A DNA stretch of 64,000 nucleotides from Fodinibacter sp963707895 (lineage in GTDB: Bacteria; Actinomycetota; Actinomycetes; Actinomycetales; Dermatophilaceae): contig CAVPRS010000001.1 in the NCBI GenBank assembly GCA_963707895.1, positions 1 to 64,000 of the forward strand. Reading direction: 5' to 3'. The notes under the pieces were generated by a model. The model saw only the letters and a list, made by a program, of their open reading frames with translations. It made no database searches and was not told the DNA's origin. Below, piece by piece: positions 17,337 to 26,674 of this stretch. Numbering within the stretch: position 1 is the stretch's first letter; each line of letters starts with the position of its first letter. A program made the translations under genes and the position numbers.

Positions 17337-20300
17337 ATGGCTTCGTCGTTCCGTCGGTTCGTGGGGAGGGTCGCCGTCGGTGCCCTCGCCGTGGCCGTCC
17401 CCGTGGTGATGACGCCGCTCGCGGCGTCGGCCGCCACGCCCACCGACCTGTTCTTCTCCGAGTACGTGGAGGGGACGAGCAACAACAAGGCGCTCGAGGT
17501 CTACAACGGCACCGGAGCGGACGTCGACCTCGCGGCGGGCGGCTACAACATCCAGGGCTTCGCCAACGGCGCGTCCACGGCCGGGACGACGATCGCCCTG
17601 ACCGGCTCGATCGCCGCCGGGGACGTCAAGGTCATCGTGAACACGTCGGCCGGAGACACGCTGCTCGCGCTGGCCGACCAGACGAGCGGTTCGGTGAACT
17701 TCAACGGCGACGACGCCGTGGTGCTGCGCAAGGGCACCACCGTGCTCGACGTCATCGGTCAGGTCGGGTCCGACCCCGGCACCATGTGGGGAACCGGCGC
17801 CACCACCACGCTCGACCACACGCTGCGCCGGCACGCCGACGTGTGCGCGGGCGACCGCGACGGCAGCGACGCCTTCGACCCGGCCGCGCAGTGGGACGGG
17901 CTCGCCGTCGACACCTTCGACGGTCTCGGCGCCCACACCGCCGAGTGCGGCACCGAGCCGCCGGCCGACCTGGCCCCGACCGTGGCGTCGTTCACCCCGG
18001 CCAACGGCGCCACGGCGCCGGGCACGGTGAACCCCACGGTCACCTTCAGCGAGCCGGTGGCACTTGGTTCCGCGTCGCTCACCCTCCAGTGCTCGATCAG
18101 CGGCTCCGTGGCGTTCTCGGTCACCGGTGGCCCGACGACGTACACCGTGGTGCCTGCGGAGGACCTCCAGTCCGGGGACGCGTGCACGCTCATCGTGTCG
18201 CCGTCGGGCGTGAGCGACCTCGACGACAACGACCCGCCGGACACCATGGCCGACGAGGCGACCTCGTCGTTCAGGGTCGCCGACACGTGCACCGGCAGCT
18301 ACACCCCCATCCCGCAGATCCAGGGCTCGGGCGACAGCGCCGCCATGCCCGGCACCCAGACCACCCGTGGCGTCGTCGTCGGTGACTACGAGGGTCCGTC
18401 CCCCGCGCTGCGCGGCTTCTACCTGCAGGACCCCATCGGTGACGGCGACCCCGCCACCTCCGACGCCATCTTCGTGTTCAACGGCGGCAACCAGGACCTC
18501 GTCGACCTCGGCGACGTCGTCACCGTCACCGGCAACGTCGGTGAGAACCAGGGCCAGACCCAGGTCTCCGTGACCGCCGCGAACGTCATCGCCTGCGGTA
18601 CGGGAACCGTCGCTCCGACCGACGTGACCCTGCCGATGGCCAGCGCCACCGCGTTCGAGCGCTACGAGGGCATGGTCGTGCGGATGGCGCAGACGCTCAC
18701 CGTCACCGAGCACTTCCAGCTGGGCCGCTTCGGCGAGGTGCTGCTCTCCTCCGGCGGACGGCTCCCGCAGCCGACCAACGTCGTCGAGCCCGGTGCCCCG
18801 GCCAACGCGCTGCAGGCGCAGAACGACCTCAACCAGATCCTCGTCGACGACGCCACGCAGGCGCAGAACCCCGACCCGATCGTGTTCGGCCGGGGCGGCC
18901 AGCCGCTCAGCGCCGAGAACACCCTGCGCGGTGGTGACACCACGACCAACCCGGTCGGCGTCATGACCTACACCTGGGGTGGCGCCTCGGCCAGCCCCAA
19001 CGCCTACCGGGTGCGGCCGCTGAACGCCCTCGGCGGCAGCATCGACTTCACGGCCGCCAACCCGCGGCCCACGCACCCAGAGGACGTCGGCGGTGACGTG
19101 CGCGTCGTCGGCATGAACCTGCTCAACTACTTCAACACCTTCGGGACCACGGCGTGCCACCTCGGCACCCAGGGCGCCAGCACCGCATGCCGCGGGGCCG
19201 ACAACGCCGCGGAGTTCGACCGGCAGTGGCCCAAGACGGTCGCCGCCATCCTCGCGATGAACCCCGACGTCATCGGGGTCAACGAGATCGAGAACGACGG
19301 CTACGGACCCGACTCGGCACTCGCCCACCTCGTCGGCAAGCTCAACGCCGCCACCGCTCCCGGCACCTACGCCTACGTGGACGCGGATGCCGAGACCGGC
19401 CAGGTCGACGCGCTCGGCACCGACGCCATCAAGGTCGGGCAGATCTACAAGCCCGCCGAGGTGACCCGGGTCGGGAAGACCGCCGTGCTCAACTCCGTCG
19501 AGTTCGTCAACGGCGGCGACAGCGCGCCGCGAACTCGCCCGTCGCTCGCGCAGGCCTACAAGGTCAACTCGACCGGCGGCGTCTTCATCGCCGACATCAA
19601 CCACTTCAAGAGCAAGGGCTCGGGCTGCGACGCCGACCCGCCGGGCGGCAGCGTCGGCAGCGGTGACGGGCAGGGCAACTGCGCCCTGGTGCGCGAGGCG
19701 GCCGCCAAGGCGCTGGCCGGCTGGCTGGCCTCCGACCCGACCGGCACCGGCGACCAGGACGTGCTCCTCCTCGGCGACTACAACTCCTACAGCAAGGAGA
19801 AGTCGATCGTGGCGCTGGAGGCGGGTGGCTACACCAACCTCATCGCGGACCTGGTCGGTCCGGACGCCTACTCCTACGTGTTCGACGGGCAGTGGGGCTA
19901 CCTCGACTACGCCTTCGGGTCGCAGTCGATCCGCTCGCAGGTGACCGGGGTGTCGGAGTACCACATCAACTCCGACGAGCCCTCGGTGCTCGACTACAAC
20001 ACCAACTTCAAGTCGCCCTCGCAGGTCGCGTCGCTGTATGCGCCCGACCAGTACCGCGTCTCCGACCACGACCCGGTCGTCGTCGGGCTGTCGCCGAACT
20101 CGCCGGCCACGGTGACCGCGGCCTTCGCGGACGGCTCGGTGTCGTGCGGTGCCGGGAGCGCCAGCCTGACGGTCGGCATCACCGACCGTGATGCGGGTGA
20201 CACCCACACGGCGACCATCGCCTGGGGCGACGGGTCGAGCGAGACCGTCGACCCGGCATCCGCGTCGTTCACGCGCACGCACACGTATGCCGCCGCGGGC

Positions 20301-20681
20301 CGCTACACCGCCACCGTGACCGTCACCGACAGCCACGGCCACGTGACGACGACCACGGCGGATCTCGTCGTCGAGTACACCGCGACCAAGCTGCTGCCTC
20401 CCTTCAAGGACGGGGCCACGGTCAAGGCGGGCTCGACGGTGCCGCTCAAGGTCCGGTTCACGGACTGCGACGGCTCGGTGCCGACCGACCTGGCTCCGAC
20501 CGTGACGGTCAGGCTCGGTGGCACGACGGTGCACACGGCGCCGATGGCCCTGGTCTCGGGCACCTGGCAGTACGACCTGAAGACGTCGGTCCTGCCGGAC
20601 CCGGCGGGCACCTACACCGTCACGGTCACCGTGCCGGAGACGGGCCAGACGGTCACGGGCACGCTGAAGCTGCGTCGCTGA
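17337..20681 (+). CDS. Secreted ExeM/NucH-family extracellular nuclease
   Basis: 1114 residues, exported: an N-terminal signal peptide with RR, hydrophobic core and ASA-A cleavage near residue 32. A lamin-tail domain follows (about 35-200), then an Ig-like domain (about 215-315), an OB-fold of the NucH type (about 320-440), an endonuclease/exonuclease/phosphatase domain (about 585-915; NLLNYFNTFG, NEIEND, INHFKSKGSGC, LLGDYNSY, SDHDPVV), a PKD domain (about 922-1012; AIAWGDGSSE) and a C-terminal beta domain. The likely role is degrading extracellular DNA for phosphate or nutrients. ATG 17337 has GGAGG five bases upstream. Confidence 0.9.
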   Translation: MASSFRRFVGRVAVGALAVAVPVVMTPLAASAATPTDLFFSEYVEGTSNNKALEVYNGTGADVDLAAGGYNIQGFANGASTAGTTIALTGSIAAGDVKVIVNTSAGDTLLALADQTSGSVNFNGDDAVVLRKGTTVLDVIGQVGSDPGTMWGTGATTTLDHTLRRHADVCAGDRDGSDAFDPAAQWDGLAVDTFDGLGAHTAECGTEPPADLAPTVASFTPANGATAPGTVNPTVTFSEPVALGSASLTLQCSISGSVAFSVTGGPTTYTVVPAEDLQSGDACTLIVSPSGVSDLDDNDPPDTMADEATSSFRVADTCTGSYTPIPQIQGSGDSAAMPGTQTTRGVVVGDYEGPSPALRGFYLQDPIGDGDPATSDAIFVFNGGNQDLVDLGDVVTVTGNVGENQGQTQVSVTAANVIACGTGTVAPTDVTLPMASATAFERYEGMVVRMAQTLTVTEHFQLGRFGEVLLSSGGRLPQPTNVVEPGAPANALQAQNDLNQILVDDATQAQNPDPIVFGRGGQPLSAENTLRGGDTTTNPVGVMTYTWGGASASPNAYRVRPLNALGGSIDFTAANPRPTHPEDVGGDVRVVGMNLLNYFNTFGTTACHLGTQGASTACRGADNAAEFDRQWPKTVAAILAMNPDVIGVNEIENDGYGPDSALAHLVGKLNAATAPGTYAYVDADAETGQVDALGTDAIKVGQIYKPAEVTRVGKTAVLNSVEFVNGGDSAPRTRPSLAQAYKVNSTGGVFIADINHFKSKGSGCDADPPGGSVGSGDGQGNCALVREAAAKALAGWLASDPTGTGDQDVLLLGDYNSYSKEKSIVALEAGGYTNLIADLVGPDAYSYVFDGQWGYLDYAFGSQSIRSQVTGVSEYHINSDEPSVLDYNTNFKSPSQVASLYAPDQYRVSDHDPVVVGLSPNSPATVTAAFADGSVSCGAGSASLTVGITDRDAGDTHTATIAWGDGSSETVDPASASFTRTHTYAAAGRYTATVTVTDSHGHVTTTTADLVVEYTATKLLPPFKDGATVKAGSTVPLKVRFTDCDGSVPTDLAPTVTVRLGGTTVHTAPMALVSGTWQYDLKTSVLPDPAGTYTVTVTVPETGQTVTGTLKLRR

Positions 20682-20691
20682 GGCTGACGTG

Positions 20692-20724
20692 CGACGGGGG
20701 CGGGCCGGTGGCCCGCCCCCGTCG
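20692..20724. terminator. Bidirectional terminator between nuclease and oxidoreductase
   Basis: Perfect 15-bp stem CGACGGGGGCGGGCC / GGCCCGCCCCCGTCG with a three-base loop, between two convergent genes. Confidence 0.85.
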
Positions 20725-20744
20725 GCGTCTCACGGCCCGAGGTC

Positions 20745-21722
20745 CTACGGGGTGATGACCACCCGGTGCGGCGCACGGCCGGCGGCGACCTCGTCCCACG
20801 CGGCCGGTGCCCCGTGCAGCGGGACGTCCGTGTGCGTCACGTCGAGGTGGCCGGCCGCGGCGTGGGTGAGCACCGTCGCGAACACCGCGCGGCGGCGCGC
20901 GTCGGTGAGCGCGTTGTTCGTGTAGCCGAGGACGGCCGCCGAGCGGCTGCGCAGGACCGCCGAGTCGACCGACACCGCAGACCCGGCGCTGCTGCCCAGG
21001 TTGACCAGCCGTCCGCCGACCGCGAGCACCCGGGCGGCGGCCGAGCCGGGGATGCCGGCGAGCGGGTCGACGACGACGTCGGCGCCACCCCCGCACGCCG
21101 AGCGCAGCCGCTCGGCAAGGGACGCGACGTCGTCGTCGGGGCCGAGGTCGACCACGGCGTCCGCGCCGCAGGCGAGAGCCCGTTCCTGCGCGAGCGGTGA
21201 CCGGGCGGCGGCGACCACGCGGCCGGCACCGAGCAGGCGCGCGGCCTGCACGGCCACCTGGCCGACGACGCCGCCGGCCCCGAGCACGAGCACGGTCTCG
21301 CCGGGGCGCAGGGCGGCCCGGGCCTCGAGCACCTCCCACGCGGCGACCGCCGACAGGCCGAGCGCTGCCACCGAGACATCGGGCAGGTCCGCCTCGACGA
21401 CCACGGCCTCGGCGGCGCTCGCGACGGCCAGCTCCGCCATCCCGCCGTCGCCCGGGGCCATGCCGGCCGTGGTGGGGAACCAGACCCGCCGGCCGACGAG
21501 CTCGGCCGGGCCGTCGCGCACCACGCCCACGGCCTGCACGCCGGGCACGTAGGGCAGGGCCGGTGGCCCGAAGTAGGAGGTGCCCGAGGCGCAGAACAGG
21601 TCGAGGGGCGTGATCGGCACCGCGGTGACGGCGACGAGCAGCAGGCCCTCCGCGGCGACGGGGTCGGTGCGGTCGAGGACCTCCGGGGCCCGCCCGTGGG
21701 TGGTGATGGTCGCGGCGCGCAC
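20745..21722 (-). CDS. Zinc-type alcohol dehydrogenase/quinone oxidoreductase (MDR)
   Basis: 325-residue medium-chain dehydrogenase/reductase. The N-terminal GroES-like domain lacks the structural-zinc cysteine lobe. The cofactor domain has VLVLGAGGVVGQVAVQAARLLG (nucleotide-binding AxGxxG type) and continues with GGADVVVDPLAG and GGRLVNLGSSAG, as in NADPH:quinone or enoyl reductases. GTG 21722 is two bases after the ligA stop, so it is the last gene of the ring-cleavage operon. It may act on a cleavage intermediate; this is inferred from position only. Confidence 0.82.
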   Translation of the reverse strand: MRAATITTHGRAPEVLDRTDPVAAEGLLLVAVTAVPITPLDLFCASGTSYFGPPALPYVPGVQAVGVVRDGPAELVGRRVWFPTTAGMAPGDGGMAELAVASAAEAVVVEADLPDVSVAALGLSAVAAWEVLEARAALRPGETVLVLGAGGVVGQVAVQAARLLGAGRVVAAARSPLAQERALACGADAVVDLGPDDDVASLAERLRSACGGGADVVVDPLAGIPGSAAARVLAVGGRLVNLGSSAGSAVSVDSAVLRSRSAAVLGYTNNALTDARRRAVFATVLTHAAAGHLDVTHTDVPLHGAPAAWDEVAAGRAPHRVVITP

Positions 21723-21724
21723 GG

Positions 21725-22087
21725 TCAGGTGGCGATGTCGGGGTAGGGCAGGGACAGGTGGGCCAGGGCCGCGCCGTAGCCCTTCTGGTAGGCCAGCGGC
21801 TCCGGGTGGTCGCGCTCGAACATCGCGATGAACAGGGTCAGCGTCAGGAACGGGTGGGCGCCCAACCCGAACAGGGCGACGTGGTCGTGGCCCACGAGGG
21901 CCTCGCGCTCCTCGTCGGTGAAGGCCAGCCAGGTGCTGGCCTCGCCGTCGGTGACGTTGAGGATCCGGTTGGCCTGCGTCTCCTCCCACCAGGCCACCAG
22001 GCCTGACGGGTCGGAGCGGTAGCGCTCGACGAGGTCGGCGTCGCGGTCGACGGTGAACAGGAACTTGTTCACGAGGTACTTGCTCAT
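21725..22087 (-). CDS. LigA-like small subunit of a class III extradiol dioxygenase
   Basis: 120 residues matching the alpha (LigA) subunit of protocatechuate 4,5-dioxygenase-type enzymes: MSKYLVNKFLF, AFTDEEREALVGHDHVALFGLGAHPFL and LFIAMFERDHPEPLAYQKGYG (shown in part). LigA covers the active site of the catalytic LigB subunit. ATG overlaps the LigB stop as ATGA. Subunits are separate here, not fused as in gallate dioxygenase. Confidence 0.85.
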   Translation of the reverse strand: MSKYLVNKFLFTVDRDADLVERYRSDPSGLVAWWEETQANRILNVTDGEASTWLAFTDEEREALVGHDHVALFGLGAHPFLTLTLFIAMFERDHPEPLAYQKGYGAALAHLSLPYPDIAT

Positions 22088-22947
22088 GCCGGCGCTCCGT
22101 TCGGGTACCAGGTGAAGTAGGCCTCCATCGTGTGGAACAGGTCGAGGCTGTCGACGTGGTCGGCCTTCGCGTTCTCGCCGGCCACACCCATCATCAGCAT
22201 GAAGTCCATGAAGCCGTGGGTGGCGTTGCCGGGCAGGTGCAGGCTGTCCAGGCTCACCTCGCGCAGGCACCCGTCGAGGTCGCCGTTCGCGATCCACTGC
22301 ACCGCGCGCTGGTCGAACTCGGGGTCGGGCCCGTGGGGGCCGAACTGGCGGGGGCCGCCCAGCTCGAGGGAGAGGTGGCCGGTGCCGATGATGGCGACCC
22401 GCTGGTCGCTCGGCCAGGACTCGACGAGCGCGCGGATGGCGCGGCCCAGCTCGACGAACCGCTTCGGCTGGGGAAGGGGTGGCGCGAAGATGTTGGTGTA
22501 GATCGGCACGATCGGCAGGTCGGCCTGCGGCCGCAGCGTGATGATCGGGCAGGTGATCGAGTGGTCGATCCGCAGCTCGTTGCTGAAGGCGAGGTCGAAG
22601 CCGGAGTCCAGACCGCCGCGCAGGATGTGCGAGGACAGCTCCTCGTGGCCGTCGAGCCGGAACCTCGGTAGGCCGAACTCGCGCTCCTCGTTGTACCAGT
22701 TGGCGTCGTAGACAGGCGCCTTGCCAACGAGGAACTGCGGCATGTTGTCGAGCCACAGCTGGTGGAAGTGGTCGCTGCCGACCATCACGAGTACGTCGGG
22801 CCGGGCCTTGGTGAGCGTCTCGCGGAAGCGCTCGATCTTGGCCACCCACTCGTCCGCGAACGGTGGGCGCTCCTCACCCACCGAGGTGCTCGCGCGGTAG
22901 TAGAAGGGGTGGTGCGTCGAGGCGATGACGGCGACGACCTGCGCCAT
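22084..22947 (-). CDS. LigB-type extradiol aromatic ring-cleavage dioxygenase
   Basis: 287-residue catalytic subunit that opens a dihydroxylated aromatic ring next to the hydroxyl pair, using Fe(II) and O2. Candidate iron ligands are in ASTHHPFYY (His12/His13 region), SDHFHQLW and the conserved glutamate-bearing C-terminal half; IIGTGHLSLELG carries the second-sphere histidine typical of LigB. GGAAGGAG precedes ATG 22947. Its partner LigA follows with ATGA coupling. The substrate is not determined: protocatechuate, gallate or an N-substituted analogue are all possible. Confidence 0.86.
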   Translation of the reverse strand: MAQVVAVIASTHHPFYYRASTSVGEERPPFADEWVAKIERFRETLTKARPDVLVMVGSDHFHQLWLDNMPQFLVGKAPVYDANWYNEEREFGLPRFRLDGHEELSSHILRGGLDSGFDLAFSNELRIDHSITCPIITLRPQADLPIVPIYTNIFAPPLPQPKRFVELGRAIRALVESWPSDQRVAIIGTGHLSLELGGPRQFGPHGPDPEFDQRAVQWIANGDLDGCLREVSLDSLHLPGNATHGFMDFMLMMGVAGENAKADHVDSLDLFHTMEAYFTWYPNGAPA

Positions 22948-22967
22948 GTCGGGGTCTCCTTCCGGGG

Positions 22968-23753
22968 TCAGGACTGCGGGTCGACGTACTGCGCGTTGCG
23001 GTCGACGGCGAGGTAGACGTCCATGCCGATCGGCCTGCGCCGCTCCTCGGCGAGCTGGCCCAGCAGGCCGGCCGCCCGGGCGAGCAGGGCGAACCCGCGC
23101 AGCAGCTCGATAGGCAGACCGAGGTCGGCCAGCGCGGCACCGCAGACGCCGGCACCGTTGAGCGGCAGGCGCCGGCCGAGCACCTGCTCGTGCACCCGGC
23201 CAACGGCCTCGAACAGCCGCAGGTGCGGGCCGCGCAGCCCCTCCTCCTCGGCGATGCCGATGAGCACGGGCGTGCGTGGGTCGCCGTCCTTGTGCACCGG
23301 GTGGCCCAGGCCCGGGACGAAGCGACCGGCCTCCTTGGTGCGGCGCACGGCGGCGAGCGCCACGGCATCCCACTGCTCGTCGGTCTCGGGCAGCTCGTCG
23401 CCCAGGTCGACGACGACGGCGTCGAGGAAGGCCCCGCAGTCCTCGGTGACGCCGAGGAAGCGCGAGCCCCCACCGAGCAGGCCCGCGGCCAGCGCGCCCT
23501 GGAGGGAGTCGGGCGCCGAGAGGTAGGTGAGCCGGGCCGCGATGGCGGTGGGGGTGAACCCGTGGTCGGCCAGGGCCACGAGGACCGCCTCGAACACCCG
23601 GGTCTCCGACGGCGTGGGGCGACGCATCGCGACCAGCCAGAAGGCCAGCTCGCCGAACCCGACCTTGCCCATGAGGTCGGCGGTGAGGTCCTGGCCGAGC
23701 AGCCGGATCTCGTCGGCGCTCGACGTGCCCAGCGACGTGGGGTAGGTGGTCAT
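22968..23753 (-). CDS. Citryl-CoA lyase-like protein (citrate synthase superfamily)
   Basis: 261 residues, much shorter than citrate synthase (about 430), matching the citryl-CoA lyase group. GLGHPVHKDGDPRTPVL carries the citrate-synthase-type histidine motif; LNGAGVCGAALADLGLP and GLLGQLAEERRRPIGM follow as in the family. Such enzymes cleave a CoA thioester of a citrate-like acid. ATGA overlap with the CoA-transferase gene upstream suggests that enzyme supplies the thioester. Confidence 0.8.
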   Translation of the reverse strand: MTTYPTSLGTSSADEIRLLGQDLTADLMGKVGFGELAFWLVAMRRPTPSETRVFEAVLVALADHGFTPTAIAARLTYLSAPDSLQGALAAGLLGGGSRFLGVTEDCGAFLDAVVVDLGDELPETDEQWDAVALAAVRRTKEAGRFVPGLGHPVHKDGDPRTPVLIGIAEEEGLRGPHLRLFEAVGRVHEQVLGRRLPLNGAGVCGAALADLGLPIELLRGFALLARAAGLLGQLAEERRRPIGMDVYLAVDRNAQYVDPQS

Positions 23754-24928
23754 GTGTCACGCTCCTGGGCGCTCGTCACGGGCTCGGCGAGCCAGCGCCG
23801 GATCTCGTCGCCGTGCTCGTCGAGGGCGGGAGGGGGCAACCGGTAGTCGGCGGGCGTCTGCGACAGCCTGATCGGATGGCGCACGGACGGGACCGCGGCA
23901 TCCCCCTCGCCGACGAGCACCACGGGGTCGAGCCCGACCGACTCGGCGAACGCGATACCGCCGTCGATGGTGTTGATCGGGCCGCAGGGCACCCCGGCGG
24001 CGGTGATCACCTCGAACCACTCCATGGTCGTGCCGGTGGCGAGGCGCTCGACGAGGAGCGGTCGCAGCTCGTCGCGGTGCGCCGTGCGGTCCTCGTTGTT
24101 GCGGAAGCGCTTGTCGTCGGCGAGCTCGGGGACACCGAGCACCTCGACCAGGCGGCGGAACTGGCCGTTGTTGCCTGCTGTGACGATCAGGTCGCCGTCG
24201 GAGCACGGGAGCGGCTCGTAGGGGAACAGGCTGGGGTGGCTGTTGCCCATCCGGTTGGGGACGACCCCGCCCGCCACGAACGCGCTGGACTGGTTGACCA
24301 GCCCGGACAGGGCCGACGACAGCAGGCTGACCTCGACGTGCTGGCCGCGACCCGACTCGTGCCGTGCGTTGAGCGCGGCGAGCACGCCGATGGTGGCGTG
24401 CAGGCCGGCCATGACGTCGAACACCGAGATGCCGGCGCGGTAGGGAGGGCCGTCGGGGCTCCCGGTGAGGCTCATCAGCCCCGAGATGGCCTGGACCATG
24501 AGGTCGTAGCCGGGCAGCTCGCGCCCGCCCGGTCCGGAGCCGAAGCCGCTGATCGACGCGTAGACCACGCGCGGGTTGTCGGCGCTGACGCTGTCGTAGT
24601 CGAGCCCGAAGCGGGCCAGGCCGCCCGGCTTGAAGTTCTCGATGAGCACGTCGGCCCGGCGGGCCAGCTCGCGGGCGGCCACGAGGTCACCCTCGTCCTT
24701 GAGGTCGAGCGCCACCGAGCGCTTGTTGCGGTTCACGCCGAGGTAGTAGGTGGACACGCCGTCACGCAGCGGGGGGCTCCAGGTGCGGGTGTCGTCGCCG
24801 GCCGGTGCCTCGACCTTGACCACCTCGGCGCCCAGGTCGGCGAGCAGCATCGTGGCGTAGGGACCGGCGAGGATGCGGGAGAAGTCCGCCACGAGCAGCC
24901 CGGCGAGGGGTCCGGAGCGCTCGGTCAT
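23750..24928 (-). CDS. CaiB/BaiF (class III) CoA-transferase
   Basis: 392-residue family III CoA-transferase that moves CoA between carboxylic acids through an aspartyl-CoA intermediate. Features: VADFSRILAGPYATMLLADLGAEVVKVE (in part), NKRSVALDLK, DVLIENFKPG, and the conserved Asp of ISVFDVMAGLHA as probable nucleophile. It is the first gene of the operon. ATG 24928 is preferred over GTG 24937 because AGAGGG lies nine bases before it. Operator O1 is 32 bases upstream. Confidence 0.9.
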   Translation of the reverse strand: MTERSGPLAGLLVADFSRILAGPYATMLLADLGAEVVKVEAPAGDDTRTWSPPLRDGVSTYYLGVNRNKRSVALDLKDEGDLVAARELARRADVLIENFKPGGLARFGLDYDSVSADNPRVVYASISGFGSGPGGRELPGYDLMVQAISGLMSLTGSPDGPPYRAGISVFDVMAGLHATIGVLAALNARHESGRGQHVEVSLLSSALSGLVNQSSAFVAGGVVPNRMGNSHPSLFPYEPLPCSDGDLIVTAGNNGQFRRLVEVLGVPELADDKRFRNNEDRTAHRDELRPLLVERLATGTTMEWFEVITAAGVPCGPINTIDGGIAFAESVGLDPVVLVGEGDAAVPSVRHPIRLSQTPADYRLPPPALDEHGDEIRRWLAEPVTSAQERDT

Positions 24929-24959
24929 CGCGGCCACCCTCTTCCGTCACGGGCCGTCC

Positions 24960-24975
24960 GCGGACACCTGTCCGC
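24960..24975. promoter_or_regulatory. Operator O1 (GCGGACA-CC-TGTCCGC)
   Basis: Perfect 7-bp inverted repeat 32 bases before the CoA-transferase start. The same sequence recurs as O2 next to the divergent amidohydrolase gene. It is the likely binding site for the IclR protein encoded at 26675. Confidence 0.7.
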
Positions 24976-25011
24976 AGCACTGGTCGTCCGAGTCTCATCG
25001 CGCTTTCGGAG

Positions 25012-25065
25012 CCTGTCAAGGCCCCCTCCAAAGCCGGATGCCGTGCTGCGCGAGGTCTTGACAGG
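25012..25065. promoter_or_regulatory. Divergent promoters with mirrored TTGACA boxes
   Basis: CCTGTCAAG (25012-25020) and CTTGACAGG (25057-25065) form a perfect 9-bp inverted repeat and contain facing TTGACA -35 hexamers, one per direction. The -10 regions are poor, fitting promoters that need activation. The operators lie outside this pair, on the downstream side of each promoter. Confidence 0.55.
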
Positions 25066-25114
25066 GGCAGTTCAGCGCGTCGACAGTGGGGTCGGCGGTG
25101 AACCCACGCCGTCA

Positions 25115-25132
25115 GGCGGACAGGTGTCCGCC
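25115..25132. promoter_or_regulatory. Operator O2 (GGCGGACA-GG-TGTCCGCC)
   Basis: Perfect 8-bp inverted repeat 36 bases before the amidohydrolase start. Core GCGGACA-N2-TGTCCGC is shared with O1. Confidence 0.7.
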
Positions 25133-25168
25133 CAAGGGCTCGCACGATGATGTGGAACGGGAGAGGTC

Positions 25169-26665
25169 ATGGCTCACGACGAGGTGGCCGACGGTCGTCC
25201 GGTGCTGTTCCGGAACGCCACGGTGCTCACGATGGACGACAGCCACAGCGTGCTCACCGGAGGGGACGTCCTCGTCGTCGGTGACCGCATCGCCGAGGTC
25301 GGGCACGGGCTCACGGCGCCCGACGGGGCGCTGGAGATCGACGCGAGCGGTGGCATCGTCATGCCCGGCATGGTCGACACCCACCGGCACATGTGGCAGA
25401 CGGCGATGCGCGGCTACGGCGCCGACTGGACCCTCACCCAGTACTTCGTCTGGTACTACCTCGAGCACGGCAAGCAGTTCCGCCCCGAGGACGTGCACAA
25501 CGGCAACCTGCTGTCCGCCTGGGACGCCCTCGAGGCCGGAGTCACGACCACCGTCGACTGGTCGCACGGCCTGCAGTCGGTCGACCACGCCGAGGCCGCC
25601 GTCGACGCCCTGCAGTCGGTGCCCGGCCGGTTCGTGCTGGCCTACGGCAACATCCAGGCCGGCCCGTGGGAGTGGACCGCCGACCCGGCCGTGCGCTCCT
25701 TCCTCGAGCGCCGCCGCGACGACCTCTACGGCTGGCAGCTGGCCTTCGACGTCACGGGCGACCCGGCCTTCCCCGAGCGCCCCGCCTTCGAGGTGGCGCG
25801 CGAGCTCGACCTGCCCGTCACGACGCACGCCGGCGTCTGGGGCGCGACGAACGACGACGGCATCCGGCTGATGCACGAGAACGGCTTCATGACCGAGTCC
25901 AACGTCTACGTGCACGCCGCGACGCTGTCCACGGACTCGTACCACCGCATCGCCGCCACCGGTGGGTCGGCTTCGGTGTCGACGGAGTCGGAACAGAGTG
26001 CGGGACAGGGATACCCGCCCACCTGGCAGCTGCGCCGGCACGACATCCCCGTGTCGTTGTCGATGGACACCAGCGTGTGGTGGAGCAGCGACCTCTTCTC
26101 GGCGATGCGCACCACGCTGGGCGCCGACCGCTCGCGCGAGCACCTCGAGGCGCACGCTGCCGGCGAGACCGTGACCAACGTGCACCTGCGCGCCGAGCAG
26201 GTCGTCGAGTGGGCAACCCGCGGTGGCGCGGCGGCGCTGGGCCGTGACGAGATCGGACGGCTCGTGCCCGGCGCCAAGGCCGACGTCGTGCTGCTCAAGA
26301 ACGACCGGTCGCCGGTGTCGTTCCCCCTGCTCAACCCCTACGGTCACGTGGCGTTCCAGGCCCAGCGCGGTGACGTGCACACCGTGCTCGTCGACGGCAG
26401 GGTCGTCAAGCACGAGGGGGCGCTCGTGGGCTGCGACCTCGACGACCTGCGCCGTCGGGCCGAGTCGACCGTCGAGCACCTCGTCGGCGCGATGGGTGAC
26501 GAGGCCTGGACCGCCGGCATGAACCCGGCACCGCCCGGCGGCGACGACAAGGTGCTCGACAACCCGTACCAGTACACCGAGTTCCGCACCGACACGACGC
26601 GGGCACGGGGAACGGTGTTCGGCGAGCCCGGGGCCGGCGAGGACGCCGGAGACGCGACGACCTAG
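25169..26665 (+). CDS. COG0402-type amidohydrolase/deaminase
   Basis: 498-residue metal-dependent hydrolase of the amidohydrolase superfamily, closest in feel to hydroxyatrazine/8-oxoguanine deaminase-like enzymes. Metal ligands: HRH in DTHRHMWQ, the His of VTTHAG, VHA, and Asp in SLSMDTS. A C-terminal beta-sandwich is rebuilt from both ends (PGAKADVVLLKND, VHTVLVDGRVV). It is larger than LigJ-type hydratases, which also belong to this superfamily. GGGAGAGG precedes ATG 25169. Divergent from the ring-cleavage operon, it may deaminate or dechlorinate an N-substituted or heterocyclic precursor; that is inference. Confidence 0.85.
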   Translation: MAHDEVADGRPVLFRNATVLTMDDSHSVLTGGDVLVVGDRIAEVGHGLTAPDGALEIDASGGIVMPGMVDTHRHMWQTAMRGYGADWTLTQYFVWYYLEHGKQFRPEDVHNGNLLSAWDALEAGVTTTVDWSHGLQSVDHAEAAVDALQSVPGRFVLAYGNIQAGPWEWTADPAVRSFLERRRDDLYGWQLAFDVTGDPAFPERPAFEVARELDLPVTTHAGVWGATNDDGIRLMHENGFMTESNVYVHAATLSTDSYHRIAATGGSASVSTESEQSAGQGYPPTWQLRRHDIPVSLSMDTSVWWSSDLFSAMRTTLGADRSREHLEAHAAGETVTNVHLRAEQVVEWATRGGAAALGRDEIGRLVPGAKADVVLLKNDRSPVSFPLLNPYGHVAFQAQRGDVHTVLVDGRVVKHEGALVGCDLDDLRRRAESTVEHLVGAMGDEAWTAGMNPAPPGGDDKVLDNPYQYTEFRTDTTRARGTVFGEPGAGEDAGDATT

Positions 26666-26674
26666 GGTGACGTG

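Noticed and set aside
20745..24928. Assignment of the operon as ordinary protocatechuate 4,5-cleavage (lig) genes
   Set aside because: No LigC dehydrogenase, LigI hydrolase, LigJ/GalB hydratase or LigK aldolase is recognisable; the CoA-transferase and lyase do not belong to that route.
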